Shown: positions 54,672 to 63,550, counted from the stretch's first letter. The stretch is DNA of 64,000 nucleotides from CAYSCZ01 sp051155775 (GCA_051155775.1 DAXETV010000003.1:124001-188000), one strand, 5' to 3'. The notes: generated by a model from the sequence alone, not told the origin. Program-made: numbers and translations.

Positions 54672-56846
54672 TTATTCTCCTCTATTGTTTTTAATATCTG
54701 TTCCAAGTCGTTGTAAATAAGCTATCAGCGCAATGATTTCCTTTTCCTCCCTAGCCTCAATATCAGCACTTTCCAGGCTGGCTACAATCTCTTTCCTTTG
54801 TTTTACTATATCATCCATAGCCACTTCTTCATACCCTTTTTCGTAAGGAACTCCGAGAGTCCGCATGGCGTTGATCTTTTGTTTGGTAAGACTGAGATTT
54901 AGGTCCTGGTTATAGAGCCATGGATACCTTGGCATCAAGGAGCCTGGAGACATTGATTCTGGTTCCAGCATGTGGTAATAATGCCATGAATCAGGATATT
55001 TACCACCTACTCTTGCCAGATCTGGCCCTGTTCGTTTGGACCCCCACAAAAATGGGTGGTCATAGACAAATTCACCGGCCTTTGAGTATTCTCCATATCT
55101 TTCAGTCTCTGACCGGAATGGTCTGATCATTTGTGAGTGGCAGTTATTACACCCCTCTCTGATGTAAATATCCCTGCCATGTAATTCAAGCGGTGTATAT
55201 GGTTTTACACTTGCTATGGTTGGAATATTTGATTTGACCAAGAAAGTGGGTATGATTTCTATGAGCCCACCTATTAACACAACGATCAAACTCCACACGA
55301 GGAATCTAACTGGTTTCCACTCTATTAATTTTCTATGCCATGGTTCATCAGCTGATGGTTTATAGCCTTTTGTCAATGGGGCTGCTTCTGCTTTTTCATT
55401 ACTTAAAAACTTACCAGCGCCCGCAGTTTTGATCAGGTTATAAACCATTAGGAATACACCACTTAAGTAAAGTAACCCTCCAAAAGCCCTGATCATGTAC
55501 ATAGGTTTGATCTGGGTAACTGTTTCCAGGAAGTTAGGATAGGCCAACATGCCAGCTTCAGTGAATTGCTTCCACATTAAGCTTTGCGTAAGTCCGGCCC
55601 AATACATTGGCAGTGCATAGAACACAATACCTAAAGTGCCAATCCAGAAATGGGCATTTGCTAGTTTAAGGGAGTATATTTTAGTACCAAACATTCTTGG
55701 TATAAGGTAATAGAGCATACCAAAAGTAAGCATACCATTCCATCCCAATCCTCCAACATGAACGTGGGCAATTGTCCAGTCGGTAAAATGGCTAATAGCA
55801 TTTACATTTTTCAAAGACAGCATTGGCCCTTCAAAGGTGGACATACCATAGGCTGTGATAGCCACTACCATAAATTTAAGAACAGGGTCTTCTCTTACTC
55901 TATCCCAGGCACCCCGTAAAGTAAGTAATCCGTTTAACATCCCTCCCCATGAAGGAGCAATCAACATTATGGAAAATACGGTACCTAAAGACTGAGCCCA
56001 ATCAGGGAGGGCATTATATAATAAATGGTGTGGGCCTGCCCAGATATAAATGAATATCAAGGCCCAAAAATGTATGATTGATAATTTATAGGAATATACA
56101 GGTCGGTTTGCAGCTTTTGGAACGAAGTAGTACATTAGTCCGAGGTAAGGCGTAGTCAGGAAGAATGCTACCGCATTATGTCCATACCACCATTGCACCA
56201 ATGCATCCTGAACGCCTGCATACCATGAATAGCTCTTAAACATTGCAACAGGTATCTCAATAGAGTTACCAATATGCAGCATAGCCACAGTTACAAATGT
56301 CGCAATGTAAAACCAAATGGCAACATACAGATGGCGCTCCCTTCTTTTCATGATGGTCATCATCATGTTTAAACCAAAAACTACCCAAATCAGCGCAATG
56401 GCAATATCAATAGGCCATTCCAACTCTGCATATTCTTTGCTGGAAGTAAAACCGAGGGGTAAGGTTATGGCTGCAGAAAGGATAATCAACTGCCATCCCC
56501 AGAAATGGATCTGGCTAAGCAAATCACTATACATCCTTGTTTTACATAATCTTTGTAAAGAATAATACACCCCGGCGAAGATACCGTTACCAACAAATGC
56601 AAAGATCACTGCATTGGTGTGTAAAGGCCGGATTCTCCCAAAGGTGGTGTACTGAATCCCGAAACTTAAGTCCGGGTAAAACATTTGGATAGCTGCATAT
56701 AAGCCAACCAACATTCCGATAATACCAAATACTACAGAAGCTATTAAAAACCAGTTGACAATGGTGTTATCGTAATAAAACGTCTCCTTCTCAAGGGTTA
56801 CGCCTTCAGATCGTTTGACCTGCGATTTTTCGACTGTTTGATCCAT
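54672..56846 (-). CDS. ccoNO: cbb3 oxidase CcoN-CcoO fusion
   Basis: A 724-aa fusion of the catalytic haem-copper subunit CcoN and the cytochrome c subunit CcoO, as is usual in Bacteroidota. CcoN part (about 1-480): haem and copper ligands in LHTNAVIFAFVGNGIF, WWYGHNAVAFFLTTPYLG, AGPHHLLYNALPDWAQ and HFTDWTIAHVHVGGLGWNG. CcoO part (about 520-724): CNNCHSQMIRPFRSETERYG (haem c), FVYDHPFLWGSKRTGPDLAR, SPGSLMPRYPWL. The high-affinity oxidase allows respiration at low oxygen. The start, ATG 56846, lies 6 bp from ccoS. Confidence 0.95.
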   Translation of the reverse strand: MDQTVEKSQVKRSEGVTLEKETFYYDNTIVNWFLIASVVFGIIGMLVGLYAAIQMFYPDLSFGIQYTTFGRIRPLHTNAVIFAFVGNGIFAGVYYSLQRLCKTRMYSDLLSQIHFWGWQLIILSAAITLPLGFTSSKEYAELEWPIDIAIALIWVVFGLNMMMTIMKRRERHLYVAIWFYIATFVTVAMLHIGNSIEIPVAMFKSYSWYAGVQDALVQWWYGHNAVAFFLTTPYLGLMYYFVPKAANRPVYSYKLSIIHFWALIFIYIWAGPHHLLYNALPDWAQSLGTVFSIMLIAPSWGGMLNGLLTLRGAWDRVREDPVLKFMVVAITAYGMSTFEGPMLSLKNVNAISHFTDWTIAHVHVGGLGWNGMLTFGMLYYLIPRMFGTKIYSLKLANAHFWIGTLGIVFYALPMYWAGLTQSLMWKQFTEAGMLAYPNFLETVTQIKPMYMIRAFGGLLYLSGVFLMVYNLIKTAGAGKFLSNEKAEAAPLTKGYKPSADEPWHRKLIEWKPVRFLVWSLIVVLIGGLIEIIPTFLVKSNIPTIASVKPYTPLELHGRDIYIREGCNNCHSQMIRPFRSETERYGEYSKAGEFVYDHPFLWGSKRTGPDLARVGGKYPDSWHYYHMLEPESMSPGSLMPRYPWLYNQDLNLSLTKQKINAMRTLGVPYEKGYEEVAMDDIVKQRKEIVASLESADIEAREEKEIIALIAYLQRLGTDIKNNRGE

Positions 56847-56852
56847 AAGGGT

Positions 56853-57014
56853 CTACTTATTTTTTGGATTTTTTGGTGGATTGTCAAATAATATTCTTAC
56901 TGATGGAGAATAATCATCTTCATATTGACCAGACTTCCATGCCCACAAAAAAGCAATCAGAAATCCTGCTGCTAATAAGATGCTTATACCTATCAATAAA
57001 AAGATCACTTTCAT
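56853..57014 (-). CDS. ccoS: cbb3 oxidase assembly protein CcoS
   Basis: A 53-aa protein: MKVIFLLIGISILLAAGFLI, then AFLWAWKSGQYEDDYSPSVR and ILFDNPPKNPKNK. It has one membrane helix followed by the CcoS signature WAWKSGQYED (FxWAxxxGQFDD in the family) and RILFD. CcoS is needed for cofactor insertion in the cbb3 oxidase. Normal position: first gene before ccoNO, 6 bp away. The copper-ATPase gene ccoI, usual upstream neighbour, is absent. Confidence 0.93.
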   Translation of the reverse strand: MKVIFLLIGISILLAAGFLIAFLWAWKSGQYEDDYSPSVRILFDNPPKNPKNK

Positions 57015-57088
57015 AATATTCCTTTATAAGGTCCTACAATGATACTAGGAGGCCTGATTGGACTAAATGAGTGCAATCACAGGGGTTG

Positions 57089-57102
57089 CTGACTTTTATC
57101 AG
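57089..57102. promoter_or_regulatory. candidate FNR/CRP-type box upstream of the cbb3 operon
   Basis: CTGAC-TTTT-ATCAG, close to the FNR consensus TTGAT-N4-ATCAA (seven of ten arm positions), is centred about 80 bp upstream of the ccoS start. Many cbb3 operons are turned on by FNR-type regulators at low oxygen, and hemN at the end of this operon fits. The site is seen; binding and the regulator are inferred. No fnr-like gene is in the window. Confidence 0.4.
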
Positions 57103-57169
57103 GTATACATAACTTTTCTTAAGGGTAGTATAATCTGTGGCTGTTATAGGTTTTAAACCAAATATTAGA

Positions 57170-58053
57170 ATGAAAAATATCTCTTTTAGCATTGTAACAT
57201 TTGTTTCCTTCATCTTTTTTCTTGCAGTGGTGATGAGCAAAAAATGATTGACGCATCCTACCAAAGCTTAAATAATCTTAACAGTTTTATTGCAGTGAGA
57301 CCATTGCCTGAGAACACAGAAATGGAAGACAATCCTTATGGAATTGTAGCAAATGTAAGTGCCGAGGTTAATGGTAAAACATATTTCGACGCTCAGCCAT
57401 CTGTATTTGAAGGGGGATTACAATTGGAATTGCGAAGTTCCAACAATGAAAACCCTTTAAATACCATACGATTCAGACTCAAATCAATTCAGGAAGGAAT
57501 TTACACTATAAATCAAATTTCCGGATTCAATCAGATACTATTCAATGAGCTCAACTGTAGTGATGGAGAAATATCAATTTCAAAGGTGGATGAAAACAAT
57601 AAATTATTCAGCGGTTTATTTCAATTCAAGATTAATGATACCATTACTGTCACTGGAGGTCGTTTTTTCGATATTCCTTTCAGTGAGCCCCCAAATACTG
57701 ATCAAGCGCATTTTTTTTCAGCAGATATAAATGGTCATAATTTTCAAGCCACTGATTTTGAGGTGTTTCTTGGTGCAGCGATTATCATATTAAAAGGATA
57801 CAATGAGGTTGGGAATGTAGGATTGCAGATTAGTGTCTTCTTTCAAACGGAACCAGGGACATATGATATTACCGATGAAGATTCCCCGATCAACATTGGT
57901 TTTATAGTTGCAAAAGAAAACTTAACGCCCATCAATGGCTCTATCAATGTAGAATCAAATGATAATAATGGTATTTCCGGAACATTTGACCTTCTATTTG
58001 ATGAATATTCCATAAAAGAGGGTGTATTTGAAATAAACTTAAATCCGGGTTAA
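57170..58053 (+). CDS. two-domain lipoprotein with an apparent frameshift after the signal peptide
   Basis: The open frame 57244-58053 (269 aa) has no signal peptide of its own. Just upstream, from ATG 57170, another frame gives MKNISFSIVTFVSFIFF and then runs into a stop at 57245-57247. Adding one T to the T6 run at 57215-57220 would join the two as SFIFFSCSGDEQKMIDA, a good lipobox. So this is a lipoprotein gene with a one-base deletion, a sequencing slip, phase variation or -1 frameshifting. The mature part has two similar halves (VSAEVNGKTYFDAQPSVFEG and FSADINGHNFQATDFEVFLG), each a beta-sandwich resembling small surface lipoproteins (DUF6252-like). Function unknown. It precedes the sigma factor. 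Confidence 0.65.
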
Positions 58054-58140
58054 TATAGCCCACCGGGTCGTTAAAGTCCTTAATAAAAATTTTGTAATAA
58101 AATGTAGTAATCGTGTACTAATCCAACAACTTTAGGATTA

Positions 58141-58623
58141 ATGAGCGAAAGCGAATTCTTTACAAAGTTTATTAAAGATAATCAGGGCATCATCAATAAA
58201 GTATGCAGGATATACACCGATAATGATGATGATTATTTGGACAGTTTTCAGGAAGTTGCACTTGAATTATGGAAATCACACAAAAATTTCCAGCACCTGT
58301 CTAAGGTTTCTACCTGGGTTTACAGGGTTGCATTAAATGTTTGCATCACGCATTTCAAAAAGCGAAAAAAAAATGTGGCTACCACTGAACTAATAGATGT
58401 CGATATTAAAGATGAAGTAACCCAGCCTGACCATGATGAAATAAAAACATTGCATGGTGCCATAAAAAAATTAAAAGAATTTGACAGAGCGATAATACTG
58501 CTCTACCTGGAAGAAAAAAGCTACAAGGAGATCGCTGAGATCACCGGTATTTCAGTTACCAACGTAGGTGCAAGGGTTAACAGAATTAAAAACAAACTAA
58601 AATCTATGATCAATGGAAGATGA
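58141..58623 (+). CDS. ECF RNA polymerase sigma factor
   Basis: A 160-aa sigma-70 family extracytoplasmic-function factor. Region 2: DDDYLDSFQEVALELWKSHK and VSTWVYRVALNVCITHFKKR (the -10 binding part). Region 4: FDRAIILLYLEEKSYKEIAE and ITGISVTNVGARVNRIKNKL (the -35 helix-turn-helix). It recognises promoters of a small stress or surface regulon. The downstream gene starts 11 bp before its stop, so the two are translationally coupled, as sigma and anti-sigma genes often are. Not a FecI-type factor with FecR. Confidence 0.92.
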   Translation: MSESEFFTKFIKDNQGIINKVCRIYTDNDDDYLDSFQEVALELWKSHKNFQHLSKVSTWVYRVALNVCITHFKKRKKNVATTELIDVDIKDEVTQPDHDEIKTLHGAIKKLKEFDRAIILLYLEEKSYKEIAEITGISVTNVGARVNRIKNKLKSMINGR

Positions 58624-59209
58624 TCTAATAAAAAAATGGCAAAGCGAAACAAATGAAGCAAGTAACATTTCTGATGAAGAAATAGATGTAATGCTAAAAA
58701 GTAAGTCGCAATCAGCAATCAACTGTGTAAACAACAACCTTAAAAAGGAATTTTGGATAAGTGTCATTGTCTACCCGGTAGATATTTTGATATTGGCAGC
58801 ATTAGGTCACTGGGAATTGGCAGGGGTGATGGCCGCGTTATTAATTTTTCTAATTGTTTTTTTCTCCCGTATGACCAGAAAGATTAAAAAATGTGATAGT
58901 AGAAACCACACCATGATTGATTACATCAAAGAATATTATTCGATATTGAAAGAATTTGTAAGTCACTATAAACTGTTCATCATCATTATTGTACCTCTAA
59001 CCTTCATCATTGTACTTGCATTAATTTCAAGCATAGAAAATAAGGCATTTGACCTCTCTAAATTCACAGAGCCGAAAGTCATAATCTTATTAGGTATTTC
59101 GATAATTATTCTTTACATCTTTAGCTTATGGTTGCTGGAATACATGTATGGAAAAAACCTTAAGCGGCTTCGGTCGATCATCGATGATTTTGAATCGGAA
59201 GAAGGATAG
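58613..59209 (+). CDS. membrane protein overlapping the sigma factor, probable anti-sigma partner
   Basis: A 198-aa protein with a short polar N-terminus (MEDDLIKKWQSETNEASNIS) and four hydrophobic helices (about 48-64, 66-84, 119-142, 155-180), with basic loops between. The N-terminus LIKKWQSE resembles the short sigma-binding segments of Bacteroidota membrane anti-sigma proteins. The 11-bp overlap with the sigma gene supports that role. No zinc anti-sigma motif (HxxxCxxC) is present, so a non-ZAS type is inferred. Confidence 0.7.
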   Translation: MEDDLIKKWQSETNEASNISDEEIDVMLKSKSQSAINCVNNNLKKEFWISVIVYPVDILILAALGHWELAGVMAALLIFLIVFFSRMTRKIKKCDSRNHTMIDYIKEYYSILKEFVSHYKLFIIIIVPLTFIIVLALISSIENKAFDLSKFTEPKVIILLGISIIILYIFSLWLLEYMYGKNLKRLRSIIDDFESEEG

Positions 59210-59217
59210 CTGATAAG

Positions 59218-59233
59218 GCATGGGTACCCATGC
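59218..59233. repeat. perfect 16-bp palindrome GCATGGGTACCCATGC
   Basis: A fully self-complementary 16-mer immediately left of the terminator hairpin, sharing one base (59233) with it. Both lie in the 64-bp space between the membrane protein stop and the convergent hemH stop. Confidence 0.7.
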
Positions 59234-59265
59234 ATTAAAAGGCAATACTGTATTGCCTTTTAATG
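59233..59265. terminator. bidirectional terminator hairpin
   Basis: A perfect 15-bp stem with a three-base loop (CTG), with A4 on the left and T4 on the right arm (AAAAGGCAATA pairing with TATTGCCTTTT). It lies between the convergent membrane-protein and hemH genes, so it can end both transcripts. Confidence 0.75.
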
Positions 59266-59273
59266 TAATACAA

Positions 59274-60323
59274 TCATGCGTTCAGACGATCGGCTTCCAT
59301 CACTTGTGGAGATCTCACCAAATCTTCGAGACAGTCGATCCAGGTCTCACTTTCATTTAAGCTTTCTACCAATTGCCATTCTTCTCCGCCACCTTCCATA
59401 AATTGTTCCTTGTATTGTTCCCCCACCTCGAGGGTTGTTTCCAGACAATCCGCCACAAAAGCAGGTGAGTAGGCCAATACCTTTTTCTTTCCATGCTTAT
59501 TTAAATCATTGACAACATCCTCCGTATAAGGTTGTATCCACGGATCCTTACCCAGCCGAGATTGAAAACATACGGTGTATTCCTCCGTTTTCAGTCCTAA
59601 CTGTTCAGCTATGAGGTTACTGGTTTGAAAACATGCCGATCGGTAACAGTAATCATTTTCGGGTTTGCCTTCCGCACAAGATGCCTTACAATCGGGATAA
59701 CTACAATGATTGTAGTCTTTACCTAATTTCCTGAGGTGTCGCTCAGGAAGGCCATGATAAGAAAATATGACATGATCATACTTGTTATTTTCCAGGTGTT
59801 TTTTTCCATTTTCAACAAACGCCTGGATGAATTTTGGATGATCATGATATTGATTAACGAACGCCACGGAGGGGATCACCTGCCAGGTCCTGACGATCTC
59901 CATCACCTTATCTGATACTGATCCTGTAGTAGCAGAAGCATATTGAGGGAACAGCGATACAACTCTGATCGACTTTACTTTTTTGTCTTTTAACATTTGA
60001 AGACCTTCAGCAATCGATGGATTTTGATACCTCATGGCCAACTCCACATGGCACTCACTTCCTAATCTCTCCTGAAGCTTTTTCTTAACCTGTCTGCCAT
60101 AGTAAAAGAGGGGACTGCCATTCTCGGTCCATAGTTTTTTGTATTCCTTGGCAACTTTAGGGGCACGGAAAGGTGCTATGATTAAATTAACCAGCAACCA
60201 TCGCGGGAATGCGGGTATATCAATCACCCTGCCATCCATTAAAAATTCTCTTAGGTATTTTCTAAGATCTTTTACCTGGTAACTATTTGGGGTACCAAGA
60301 TTGACAAGTAATATTCCTTGCAT
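59274..60323 (-). CDS. hemH: ferrochelatase
   Basis: Inserts Fe2+ into protoporphyrin IX, the final step of haem synthesis. Hallmarks: GILLVNLGTPNSYQVKDLRK at the start, FPQYASATTGSVSDKVMEIV, IFSYHGLPERHLRKLGKDYN (metal-binding His), VCFQSRLGKDPWIQPYTED and PAFVADCLETTLEVGEQYKE (Glu). Four clustered Cys (HCSYPDCKASCAEG and CYRSACFQT) may hold an iron-sulfur cluster, as some bacterial ferrochelatases do; this is inference. The gene is close to hemN and the cbb3 operon but is a separate unit. Confidence 0.95.
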   Translation of the reverse strand: MQGILLVNLGTPNSYQVKDLRKYLREFLMDGRVIDIPAFPRWLLVNLIIAPFRAPKVAKEYKKLWTENGSPLFYYGRQVKKKLQERLGSECHVELAMRYQNPSIAEGLQMLKDKKVKSIRVVSLFPQYASATTGSVSDKVMEIVRTWQVIPSVAFVNQYHDHPKFIQAFVENGKKHLENNKYDHVIFSYHGLPERHLRKLGKDYNHCSYPDCKASCAEGKPENDYCYRSACFQTSNLIAEQLGLKTEEYTVCFQSRLGKDPWIQPYTEDVVNDLNKHGKKKVLAYSPAFVADCLETTLEVGEQYKEQFMEGGGEEWQLVESLNESETWIDCLEDLVRSPQVMEADRLNA

Positions 60324-60382
60324 CAGTACAGTTTTTTATTGTTGTTCCAATAGCTAACCGTCAAAATAAATCTTGTGTTATT

Positions 60383-62512
60383 TTAAAGGTTAATATTTTC
60401 AGGTATCCTATCCATATTGTACCAGGTGAAAGCATATTGATCAGTCAGTTCTTCAATGTATTTGCTTGTTGGTTTACCCGCGCCATGCCCGGCTTTTGTT
60501 TCGATACGGATCAATACAGGCGCTTCACCCTTATGATATTCCTGTAACCTGGCTGCAAACTTAAATGAGTGAGCGGGCACAACCCTGTCATCATGATCGG
60601 CAGTGGTTACCATAGTTGCCGGATAGGATACCCCCGGCTGGATGCTATGATAAGGTGAATAGGATCGTAAATATTCAAACATTTCCTTTGAGTCGTCAGA
60701 CTTACCATAGTCTACTGCCCAGGCCCTGCCAATGGTAAATTTGTGATACCTCAACATATCCATCACTCCAACAGCAGGCAAAGCAACCTTAAACAGACCG
60801 GGCCTTTGGGTCATACAAGCCCCGACCAATAATCCGCCATTGGAACCACCCAAAATTGCCAGGTAATCTGAGGCTGTATAGTTTTCATCAATCAGATATT
60901 CTGCCGCACTGATAAAGTCGTCAAACACATTTTGTTTTTGCATTTTGGTACCTGCCTCATGCCATTCTTCACCATATTCCCCACCTCCCCGGATATTGGC
61001 CAGGGCAAATATTCCCCCCATATCTAACCAGGTTGCCCACCGGCTACTGTATGAAGGTGTTAAGCTGATATTAAATCCACCATAACCATAAAGCAGCGTT
61101 GGGGTGTTGCCTTTGCGTTCTAAATCTTTCTTGTGAACGATAAACATTGGTACCTCAGTACCATCCTTACTTTGGTAAAATTCCTGCCTGACAGTAAAAT
61201 GATCAACATTAAATGCAACTTCCGGGCTCCGGAAGAGCCTGGAGCTTCCATTTTCAATGGAATACTGATAGATAGATGTTGGAAAAGTAAATGAAGTAAA
61301 AGAATAAAATACTTCTGTTAAATCTTCGTCGCCCTGGAAGCCATAAGCGCTGCCAATGCCTGGTAATTCCACCTCTGATTCCCTATCCCCGGCGTAAGAA
61401 TATTGGTAGACCTTTGATTTTGCGTCCTCAATATATCTTGCAAAAATTTTTCCTCCTGCCGTTGAAGCGGAAAGCACATTTTCTGACTCCGGAATAATAT
61501 CTTCCCAGCTTTCCGGACCGTAGTCCCTGGTGTTCACCCGCACCAATCTTTTATTGGGTGCATTTAAATTGGTTAATATGAAAAGGTCATCCCCATCACT
61601 CCCAATCATTTCATGATCATTCTCCTCGTCTTCAATCACCTTTTTTATTTCCCAGTTATCATCTCTAAGATCGATAAAAGATAATGTATTTCCACTGGTT
61701 CCGTGGGATGAAGAGATCACCAAAAAGTTCTCATCTTCACTGGTGCTGGTACCAAAAAATTCATAGCCGTCTTCAGGGTTTTCTATGATCAACCGATCTG
61801 CTGACTGTTCTGTGCCAATTTTGTGATAGTAAACCTTACCAAACTGGTTGATACCTGACAGCGATTCCCCTTCTTCAGGCTCAGGAAACCTAGAGTAGAA
61901 AAATCCATCCTTATACCATGAAATACCACTGAACTTCACCCAGCTGATTTTATCCTCAAGCTTCTCGCCAGAATTGGTTTCCATAACATTGATTTCCCGC
62001 CAATCTGACCCTGAGACTGAAACAGCGTAAGCCATATACTGATGATCCCCTGAAAAACTGTAACTACCCAGTGCTACGGTTCCATCATCTGAGAGCGTAT
62101 TGGGGTCAAGGAATATTTCTCCTTCGCTTTCCAGGGATTTTTGCCGGTACATGACGCTCTGGTTCTGTAGGCCATCATTTTTGAAATAGTAATACCAATC
62201 ACCTGCTTTGTTTGGCGATGAATATCTTTCATAATTGATTAACTCAGTAATCCTTGATTTCAGATCCTCCCTGAATGGTATTTTATCGAGGTAAGAAAAA
62301 GTCAGTTTATTTTGCTTTTTCACCCATTCCATGGTCTCTTGAGAAGTATCATTTTCAAGCCATCTGTATGGGTCGCTTACTTCTTCACCAAAATAACTTT
62401 CGACCGAGTCTACTTTTTTTGTCTCCGGGTATTGAATCTCTCTGGTATTTTCGGGTGATGAACATGATGCTGTGAGGATAAGAAATGCTCCAAATAATGC
62501 TGATAATTTCAT
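60383..62512 (-). CDS. prolyl oligopeptidase family S9A lipoprotein
   Basis: A 709-aa serine peptidase that cleaves after proline in short peptides. It has a lipobox (FLILTASCSSPEN), a seven-bladed N-terminal propeller (YPETKKVDSVESYFGEEVSD, DPYRWLENDTSQETMEW is the typical first blade) and a C-terminal hydrolase: ILGGSNGGLLVGACMTQRP (catalytic Ser), TTADHDDRVVPAHSFK (Asp) and TKAGHGAGKPTSK (His). The lipoprotein anchor places it in the periplasm or on the surface. It lies 60 bp before hemH, on the same strand. Confidence 0.93.
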   Translation of the reverse strand: MKLSALFGAFLILTASCSSPENTREIQYPETKKVDSVESYFGEEVSDPYRWLENDTSQETMEWVKKQNKLTFSYLDKIPFREDLKSRITELINYERYSSPNKAGDWYYYFKNDGLQNQSVMYRQKSLESEGEIFLDPNTLSDDGTVALGSYSFSGDHQYMAYAVSVSGSDWREINVMETNSGEKLEDKISWVKFSGISWYKDGFFYSRFPEPEEGESLSGINQFGKVYYHKIGTEQSADRLIIENPEDGYEFFGTSTSEDENFLVISSSHGTSGNTLSFIDLRDDNWEIKKVIEDEENDHEMIGSDGDDLFILTNLNAPNKRLVRVNTRDYGPESWEDIIPESENVLSASTAGGKIFARYIEDAKSKVYQYSYAGDRESEVELPGIGSAYGFQGDEDLTEVFYSFTSFTFPTSIYQYSIENGSSRLFRSPEVAFNVDHFTVRQEFYQSKDGTEVPMFIVHKKDLERKGNTPTLLYGYGGFNISLTPSYSSRWATWLDMGGIFALANIRGGGEYGEEWHEAGTKMQKQNVFDDFISAAEYLIDENYTASDYLAILGGSNGGLLVGACMTQRPGLFKVALPAVGVMDMLRYHKFTIGRAWAVDYGKSDDSKEMFEYLRSYSPYHSIQPGVSYPATMVTTADHDDRVVPAHSFKFAARLQEYHKGEAPVLIRIETKAGHGAGKPTSKYIEELTDQYAFTWYNMDRIPENINL

Positions 62513-62528
62513 GATATTGGTGTTATAA

Positions 62529-63425
62529 TTATTGTTTAATCATTCGGTGATATATAATTTCTGAAACTTTAGCCATCATTTTGATTGCTGGAGGTTTCTC
62601 TTTTAAATTTTTTGATAAAAGCACAAGAATATATTTTTTCCCGTCTGGCAGGTAAATTATACCTGAGTCATGTTCCACACCACTTATTGCTCCTGTTTTA
62701 TGAGCTACTTCTACACCATCAGGGAGATGAGCAGGAATGATTTCATTAAATGCCTGTTGCTTAAGTGTATTGATCATCGGTGTGCAGTCTTTTATGGGGC
62801 CTATCTCGCAATCCGCTAATTTTTCTAATATTACCATCAGATCATAGGCGGATGTGGTGTTACTCATTCCCTTTTCAAATGCTTTGATATCTTCTACCCC
62901 TCTCAACACATTGATATCATCTCCGCCAAGGGTTCTCATGCTTTGAGTAATATTTTCGGCCCCCACCTGTTCGATTAAAATATTAGTAGCCAGGTTTGAA
63001 CTCATTGTAATCATGGCCTCCACCAAATTATTGTAAGTAGTGGATTTTCCGATCAACTTATAAAGTGCTTCTTCGCTATCTTCACCAATATCCATAGAAA
63101 ACTTGCTTCCGTCCACAATGCTTGCAAATTCATTAGTGACTAACAGGGAATCTTCCAATGACAATTTATTATGCGCTGCCTGCTTGTAAACTTCAATCAT
63201 TACCGGTGTTTTCATAGTACTGGCCGCATGGAACATTTCTTTTTCATTGATTAAAATAGTCTTATTGCTTTGCAAATCTTTGAAAGCCATAGCAAAATCA
63301 CCTTCTATTTCTGCAAACATGGAAGTAATTTCATTTCTTAGTTGCTGATCTTCACTTTTTTGGCTACAGGAGAGCACTATAAATATAAGAAAAAAAATAT
63401 TGTATGATTTAGTTAAGGCACGCAT
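62529..63425 (-). CDS. beta-lactamase-related serine hydrolase, lipoprotein
   Basis: A 298-aa class A-like beta-lactamase fold. Lipobox at NIFFLIFIVLSCSQKSE. The active-site elements are seen: AASTMKTPVMIEVYKQAA (SxxK), TMSSNLATNILIEQVG (SSN in place of SDN), EDIKAFEKGMSNTTSAYD (Glu region) and AHKTGAISGVEHDSGIIYL (KTG). Proteins like this range from lactamases to peptidoglycan carboxypeptidases, so activity is not settled. ATG 63425 is preferred over TTG 63434. It precedes the prolyl oligopeptidase by 16 bp, and both are lipoproteins. Confidence 0.85.
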   Translation of the reverse strand: MRALTKSYNIFFLIFIVLSCSQKSEDQQLRNEITSMFAEIEGDFAMAFKDLQSNKTILINEKEMFHAASTMKTPVMIEVYKQAAHNKLSLEDSLLVTNEFASIVDGSKFSMDIGEDSEEALYKLIGKSTTYNNLVEAMITMSSNLATNILIEQVGAENITQSMRTLGGDDINVLRGVEDIKAFEKGMSNTTSAYDLMVILEKLADCEIGPIKDCTPMINTLKQQAFNEIIPAHLPDGVEVAHKTGAISGVEHDSGIIYLPDGKKYILVLLSKNLKEKPPAIKMMAKVSEIIYHRMIKQ

Positions 63426-63472
63426 GGTTTTCAAATATTGAAGGAAAGTTAAATAATTATTAAAAACAAATT

Positions 63473-63550
63473 ATTGCTATGGCCGGGACACTTCCTAAAT
63501 TCTTTGGGGGCTAGTTTTAGCCCTAAGTAGTTGTGCTGACCTATAGCAAT
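63473..63550. repeat. nested inverted repeats in a divergent gap
   Basis: An outer 9-bp pair (TATTGCTAT ending at 63480, ATAGCAATA from 63543) encloses a 6-bp GGGCTA-GTTT-TAGCCC hairpin (63508-63523). The gap is between the beta-lactamase-like gene and the Ig-like lipoprotein. No T-run follows the inner stem, so it is not a simple terminator. Confidence 0.4.

Noticed and set aside
57034..57264. Minus-strand frame of 76 codons upstream of ccoS
   Set aside because: No recognisable domain; it overlaps the lipoprotein start and the promoter region of the cbb3 operon. It could have been a ccoI remnant, but nothing resembles a P-type ATPase.
63508..63523. GGGCTA hairpin as an intrinsic terminator
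   Set aside because: No T-run follows on either strand.
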